64,000 bases of DNA from Eretmocerus hayati (lineage: Eukaryota; Arthropoda; Insecta; Hymenoptera; Aphelinidae). Made by a program: the position numbers and the translations under genes. Position 1 is the stretch's first letter; the number at the start of each line of letters is the position of its first letter. The stretch is from assembly GCA_029851415.1 (NCBI GenBank), contig CM056744.1:65962172-66026171 (forward strand), read 5' to 3'. Shown in pieces: positions 58,327 through 64,000 of the stretch. The notes under the pieces were generated by a model. That model had not been told where the DNA came from and did not search any database. It saw nothing but the letters and a program-made list of their open reading frames with translations.

Positions 58327-61300
58327 AAACCTAGGAAGGCAGATTAACCCGCGAATGCCCAGATGCTCGGACCAAAAATTCCGTCGGGGGAGAAATTAAC
58401 CTCGAAACCTAGGAAGGCAGATTAACCCGCGAATGCCCGGATGTTCGGACCAGAAATTCTGTCGGAAGAGAAAATAACCCAATCACCTAGGATGGCAAAT
58501 TAACCCGCGAATGCCCGGATGTTCGGACCAGAAATTCTGTCGGAAGAGAAAATAACCCAATCACCTAGGATGGCGAATTAACCCGCGAATGCCCGGATGT
58601 TCGGACCAAAAATTCTGTCGGAAGAGAAGATAACCCAATCACCTAGGATGACAAATTAACCCGCGAATACCCGGACGCTCGGACCGAGAATTCTGTCGGG
58701 GAGAAAATCAAACCCAAATCCTAGGAAGGCAAATTAACCCGCAAATGCCCGGATACTCGAACCAAGAATTCTGTCAGGGAGAAAATCACCCCAAAACCTA
58801 GGAAGGCAGATTAGCCCGCGGAAGCCCGGATGCTCGGTCCGAAAATTCTGTCGGGGGAGAAAACAACCCCAAAACCTAGGAAGGTAAATCGAACCGCAAA
58901 TGCTCGGATACTCGGACCGAAAATTCTGTCGGGAGAGAAAATAACCCAAAAACCTAGGAAGGCAAATTAACCCGCGAATGCCCGGATGCTCGGACCGAAA
59001 ATTCTGTCGGGGAGAAAATCAAACCCAAATCCTAGAAAGGCAAATTAACCCGCAAATGCCCGGTACTCGACTCAAGAATTCTGTCAGGGAGAAAATCACC
59101 CCAAAACCTAGGAAGGCAGATCAACCCGCGAATGCCCGGATGCTCGGTCAAAAAATTCTGTCGAGGGAGAAAACATCCCCAAAACCTAGCGAGGCGAATT
59201 AACCCGCGAATGCCCGGATGCTCGAACGAAAAATTCCGTCGGGGAAAAAAAAACCTCGAAACCTGGGAAGGTAAATTAAACCGCAAATGCCCGGATACTC
59301 GGACCGAAAATTCAGTCGGGGAGAAAATCAAACCCAAATCCTAGGAAGGCAAATTAACCCGCAGATGCCTGGATACTCGAACCAAGAATTCTGTCTTGGG
59401 GAAAATCACCCCAAAACCTAGGAAGGCAGATCAACCCGCGAATGCCCGGATGCTCGGTCCAAAAATTCTGTCGGGGGAGAAAACATCCCCAAAACCTAAG
59501 AAGGTAAATCAAACCGCAAATGCCCGGATACTCGGACCAAAAATTCTGTCGGGGAGAAAATCAAACCCAAATCCTAGGAAGGCAAATTAACCCACTAATG
59601 CACGGATACTCGAACCAAGAATTCTGTCAGGGAGAAAATCACCCCAAAACATAGAAAGGCAGATTAGCCCGCGGAAGCCCGGATGCTCGGTCCGAAAATT
59701 CTGTCGGGGGAGAAAACATCCCCGAAACCTAGCAAGCCAGATTAACCCGCGAATGCCCGGATGCTCGAACCAAAAATTCCGTCGGGGGAAAAAAAAACTC
59801 GAAACCTAGGAAGGCAGATTAACCCGCGAATGCCCGGATTTCGGACAAAAAATTTTTTCGGGAGAGAGAATAACCCAAAGACCTAGGAAGGCAAATCAAC
59901 CCGCGAATGCCCGGATGCTCGGACCGAAAATTCTGTCGGGGAGAGAATCAAACCCGAATCGTAGGAAGGCAAATTAACCCACAAATGCACGGATACTCGA
60001 CCCAAGAATTCTGTCAGGGAGAAAATCACCCCAAAACATAGGAAGGCAGATTAGCCCGCGGGAAGCCCGGATGCTCGGTCCGAAAATTCTGTCGGGGGAT
60101 TAAACAACCCCAAAAACTAGGAAGGTGAATTGAACCGCAAATGCTCGGATACTCCGACCGGAAATTCTGTCGGGAGAGAAAATAACCCAAAAACCTAGGA
60201 AGGCAAATTGACCCGCGAATGCCCGGATTCTCGGACCGAAAATTCAGTCGGTGAGAAATTCAAACCCAAATCCTAGGAAAACAAATTAACCCGCACAAGT
60301 CTGGATACTCAAACAAAGAATTCTGTCGGGGGGAAAATCACCCCAAAACCTAGGGAGGCAGATCAACCCGCGAATGCCCGGATGCTCGGTCCAAAAATTG
60401 TGTCGGGGGAGAAAACATCCCCAAAACCTAGCAAGGCAGATTAACCCGCGAATGCCCGGATGCTCGAACCAAAAATCCCGTCGGGGGAAAAAGAACCTCG
60501 AAACCTAGGAAGGCAGATTAACCCGCAGATGCCCGGATCCTCGAACCAAGAATTCTGTCGGGGGGAAAATCACCCAAAATACCTAGGAAGGCGGATTAAC
60601 CCGCGAACGCCCGGATGCTCGAACCAAAAATTCCGTCGGGGGAAAAAAAACCTCGAGACCTAGGAAGGCAGATTAACCCGCGAATGCCCGGATTTCGGAC
60701 CAAGAATTCTGTCGGGAGAGAAAATAACCCAAAAACGTAGGAAGGCAAATTAACCCGCAGATGCCCGGATACTCGAAACAAGAATTCTGTCGGGGGGAAG
60801 ATCACCCCAAAACCTAGGAAGGCAGATCAACCCGCGGATGCCCGGATGCTCGGTCCGAAAATTCAGTCGGGGAGAAAATCAAACCCAAGTCCTAGGAAGG
60901 CAAATTAACCCGCAAATGCCCGGATACTCGAATCAAGATTCCTGTCGGGGGAACATCACCCCAAAACCTAGGAAGGCAGATTAACCCGCGAATGCCCGGA
61001 TGCTCGGACCAAAAATTCCGTCGGGGGAGAAAAAACCTCGAAAGCTAGGAAGGCAGATTAACCCGCGAATGCCCGGATTTCGGATCGAAAATTCTGTCGG
61101 GAGAGAGAATGACCCAAGAACCTAGGAAGGCAAATTAACCCGCAAATGCCCGGATGCTCGGACCGAAAATTCAGTCGTGGAGAAAATCTAATCCAAATCC
61201 TAGGAAGGCAAATCAACCCGCAAATGCCCGGATACTCGAATCAAGAATTCTGTCGGGGGAAAATCACCCCAAAACCTAGGGAGGCAGATTAACCCGCTAA

Positions 61301-62165
61301 TGCCCGGATACTCGGGGAAAAAATTCTATTGGGGGAGGAAACAACCCCAAAACCTAGGAAGGTGAGTTGAACCGCAAATGCCCGGATATTCGGACCGAAA
61401 ATTCTGTCGGGGAGAAAATCAAACCCAAATCCTAGGAAGGCAAATCAACCCGCAAATGCCCGGTCACTCGAACCAAGAATTCTGTCCGGGGGGAAATCAC
61501 CCCAAAACCTAGGAAGGCAGATTAACCCGCGAATGTCCGGATTCTTGGCCAAAAAATTCTGTCGGGGGAGAAAAAACCTCGAAACCTAGGGAGGCAGATA
61601 AACCCGCGAATGACCGGATTTCTGACCAAAAATTCTGTCGGGAGAGAAAATAACCCAAAATCCTAGGAAGGCCAATTAACCCGCGAATGGCCGGATGCTC
61701 GGACCGAAAATTCAGTCGGGCTGGAAATCAAACCCAAATCCTAGGAAGGCAAATGAACCCGCAAATGCCCGGAAACTCGAACCAAGAATTCTGTCGGGGG
61801 GAAAATCACCCAAAATACCTAGGAAGGCGGATTAACCCGCGAACGCCCGGATGCTCGAACCAAAAATTCCGTCGGGGGAAAAAAAACCTCGAAACCTAGG
61901 AAGGCAGATTAACCCGCGAATGCCCGGATTTCGGACCAAGAATTCTGTCGGGAGAGAAAATAACCCAAAAACGTAGGAAGGCAAATTAACCCGCAGATGC
62001 CCGGATACTCGAAACAAGAATTCTGTCGGGGGGAAGATCACCCCAAAACCTAGGAAGGCAGATCAACCCGCGGATGCCCGGATGCTCGGTCCGAAAATTC
62101 AGTCGGGGAGAAAATCAAACCCAAGTCCTAGGAAGGCAAATTAACCCGCAAATGCCCGGATACTC
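58327..62165 (+). repeat. ~4-kb segmental duplication, copy 2
   Basis: Second copy of 52981-57359. It has one extra base (cccgcgggaagcc near 60060), which shifts the offset from 5,424 to 5,425, and it lacks the 619-bp duplication. Confidence 0.8.
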
Positions 62166-62885
62166 GAATCAAGATTCCTGTCGGGGGAACATCACCCCAA
62201 AACCTAGGAAGGCAGATTAACCCGCGAATGCCCGGATGCTCGGACCAAAAATTCCGTCGGGGGAGAAAAAACCTCGAAAGCTAGGAAGGCAGATTAACCC
62301 GCGAATGCCCGGATTTCGGATCGAAAATTCTGTCGGGAGAGAAAATGACCCAAGAACCTAGGAAGGCAAATTAACCCGCAAATGCCCGGATGCTCGGACC
62401 GAAAATTCAGTCGTGGAGAAAATCTAATCCAAATCCTAGGAAGGCAAATCAACCCGCAAATGCCCGGATACTCGAATCAAGAATTCTGTCGGGGGAAAAT
62501 CACCCCAAAACCTAGGGAGGCAGATTAACCCGCTAATGCCCGGATACTCGGGGAAAAAATTCTATTGGGGGAGGAAACAACCCCAAAACCTAGGAAGGTG
62601 AGTTAAACCGCAAATGCCCGGATATTCGGACCGAAAATTCTGTCGGGGAGAAAATCAAACCCAAATCCTAGGAAGGCAAATCAACCCGCAAATGCCCGGT
62701 CACTCGAACCAAGAATTCTGTCCGGGGGGAAATCACCCCAAAACCTAGGAAGGCAGATTAACCCGCGAATGTCCGGATTCTTGGACAAAAAATTCTGTCG
62801 GGGGAGAAAAAACCTCGAAACCTAGGAAGGCAGATAAACCCGCGAATGACCGGATTTCTGACCAAAAATTCTGTCGGGAGAGAAA
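60540..62885 (+). repeat. 1,236-bp tandem duplication, second copy shortened
   Basis: 60540-61775 is repeated from 61776 with a constant 1,236-bp offset until about 62885, where it passes into different monomers. Markers are ggattaacccgcgaacgccc, cgtggagaaaatctaatcc and ctattgggggagg. Confidence 0.8.
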
Positions 62886-62979
62886 ATGACCCAAAAACCT
62901 AGGAAGGCAGATTAACCCGCGAATGCCCGGATGCTCGGACCAAAAATTCCGTCGGGGGAGAAAAAAACCTCGGAACCTA

Positions 62980-64000
62980 GGAAAGCAGATTAACCCACGA
63001 ATGCCCGGATACTCGAACCAAGAATCCTGTCGGTTGGAAAATCAACCCAACCCTAGGAAGGCAGATTAACCCGCAAATGCCCGCATGTTCGGACCAAAAA
63101 TTCTGCCGGGAGAGGAAATAACCCAAAAACCTAGGAAGGCAAATTAACCCGCAGATGCCTGGATACTCGAACCAAGAATTCTGTCGGGGCGAAAATCACC
63201 CCGATACGTAGGGAATCAGATTAACCCGCGAATGCCCGGATGCTCGGTCCAAAAATTCTTTCGGGAGCGAAAAAATCCCCAAAACCTAGGAAGGTAGATT
63301 GAACCGCAAATGCCCGGATACTCGAATCAAGAATTCTGTCAGGGGGAAAATCACCCCAAAACCTAGGGAGGCAGATTGACCCGCTAATGCCCGGATGCTC
63401 GGTCCAAAAATTCCGTCGGGGGGGGGGGGGAAATCAACCCGAAACCTAGGAAGGCAGATTAACCCGCGAATGCCCGGATGCTCGGACCAAAAATTCCGTC
63501 GGGGGGGAAAATAACCCCGAAACCTAAAAAAGCAAATTAACCCGCAAATGCCCGGATACTCGAATCAAGAATTCTGTCGGGGGGAAAATCACCCCAAAAC
63601 CTAGGAAGGCAGATTAACCCGCGAATGCCCGGATGCTCGGTCCAAAAATTCTGTCGGGGGAGGAAACAACCCCAAAACCTAGGAAGGTGAGTTAAAGTGC
63701 AAATGCCCGGGTACTCGGACCCAAACTTCTGTTGGGGAGAAAATCAAACCCAAATCCTAGGAAGGCAAATCGACCCGCAGATGCCCGGATCCTCGAACCA
63801 AGAATTCTGTCGGGGGGAAAATCACCCAAGGAACCTAGGAAGGCGGATGAACCCGCGAATGCCCGGATGCTCGGACCAAAGATTCCGTCGGGGGAGAAAA
63901 GACCTCGAAAGCTAGGAAGGCAGAGTAACCCGCGAATGCCCGGATTGCGGACCAAAAATTCTGTCGGGAGAGAAAATGACCCAAAATTCTAGGAAGGCAA
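62980..64000 (+). repeat. Diverged monomer block, copy 2, at the window edge
   Basis: Counterpart of 42600-43615, about 20.3 kb away, with one monomer fewer in the middle. It includes a G13 run at 63418-63430 not present in copy 1, which may be a real expansion or an assembly artefact. Confidence 0.75.

Larger units (their letters stand above)
20894..64000 (+). repeat. 78-bp satellite array, >43 kb, with higher-order structure
   Basis: Roughly 550 tandem monomers of 77-79 bp. CCTAGG starts at 20894, 20972, 21050, 21129 and 21207 at the left end, and the period persists to the right edge. A typical monomer runs CCTAGGAAGGCAGATTAACC, then cgcgaatgcccggatgctcgg, then accaaaaattctgtcgggg and a variable A-rich spacer ending in ccc(c)aaaacc. 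The spacer defines five main classes: A (atcaaacccaaatcc), B (atcaccccaaaacc), C (acatccccaaaacc), D (aacctcgaaacc), E (ataacccaaaaacc). Since 78 equals 26 codons, short frames open on both strands and close where monomers are 77 or 79 bp. They lack consistent starts and I treat them as non-coding. The array continues beyond the window. Confidence 0.97.

Noticed and set aside
20894..64000. Dozens of 60-97-codon frames in the satellite as a family of small Cys/Arg-rich or Phe/Pro-rich proteins.
   Set aside because: Openness follows from the 78-bp period, both strands qualify, and the frames end wherever a monomer gains or loses one base.
20894..64000. CRISPR-like array.
   Set aside because: The monomers are contiguous, with no unique spacers between constant repeats. 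The 'spacer' segment falls into a few recurring classes, and the context is eukaryotic.
20894..64000. A CENP-B box inside the monomer.
   Set aside because: TTC...CGGG elements occur on both strands, but not with the TTCGnnnnAnnCGGG spacing.
20894..64000. Telomeric repeats (TTAGG type) in or at the end of the array.
   Set aside because: No tandem TTAGG or CCTAA run is present; CCTAGG occurs once per 78 bp as part of the monomer.

Overview
The window is eukaryotic and most likely from an arthropod, probably an insect. The evidence is a decayed BEL/Pao retrotransposon (a metazoan-only group) primed by a tRNA-Arg-type site, LTR and RNA polymerase II promoter elements, AATAAA signals, microsatellites, and a tandem satellite array of more than 43 kb. 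I see no bacterial operon and no recognisable conserved host gene. The species cannot be named from the sequence.

Layout. 1-900 holds diverged leader-like repeats upstream of a small Gag-like CDS with two CCHC zinc knuckles (935-1531). 1892-2467 is a 96-bp minisatellite and 2683-2810 a 64-bp duplication. 2811-5239 has microsatellites and a hairpin but no gene I can defend. 5350-7694 carries two long adjacent ORFs joined by a TAATG stop/start overlap. Their products share three sequence motifs, so they look like tandem paralogues, and the second adds a cysteine-rich, probably zinc-binding tail. I recognise neither family. 9244-11026 is the 3' part of a plus-strand LTR element: repeated G-tracts, then a 1.23-kb LTR with TGTTAAG/CTTAACA ends, U3 repeats, a TGACGTCA site next to a TATA box, and a poly(A) signal.

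11582-16787 is a minus-strand BEL/Pao element. It has a single 5' LTR, a PBS, gag, a DUF1758 protease, RT, RNase H and integrase. It is broken by in-frame stops and at least two frameshifts, and it lacks the integrase C-terminus and the 3' LTR. A ~241-bp direct duplication starts exactly at its outer LTR edge. 18.3-20.7 kb contains a previously hidden, diverged inverted repeat with ~270-290-bp arms about 1.8 kb apart, enclosing a decayed tRNA-Ser-like sequence.

From about 20.84 kb to the end the window is one satellite array of roughly 550 copies of a 78-bp monomer, nearly always carrying a CCTAGG palindrome. Several levels of organisation are visible. Five monomer classes are arranged in ~389-bp units. 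There are exact or near-exact tandem duplications of 466, 619 and ~1236 bp. Multi-kb blocks are repeated at offsets of 5.4, 6.5 and ~20-22 kb. Because 78 is a multiple of three, the array opens many short frames on both strands, and I treat these as non-coding by-products. The array runs off the right edge.

The parts do not form one pathway. The window reads as a heterochromatin border: transposon wreckage and one unexplained two-gene unit beside a large, actively homogenising satellite.
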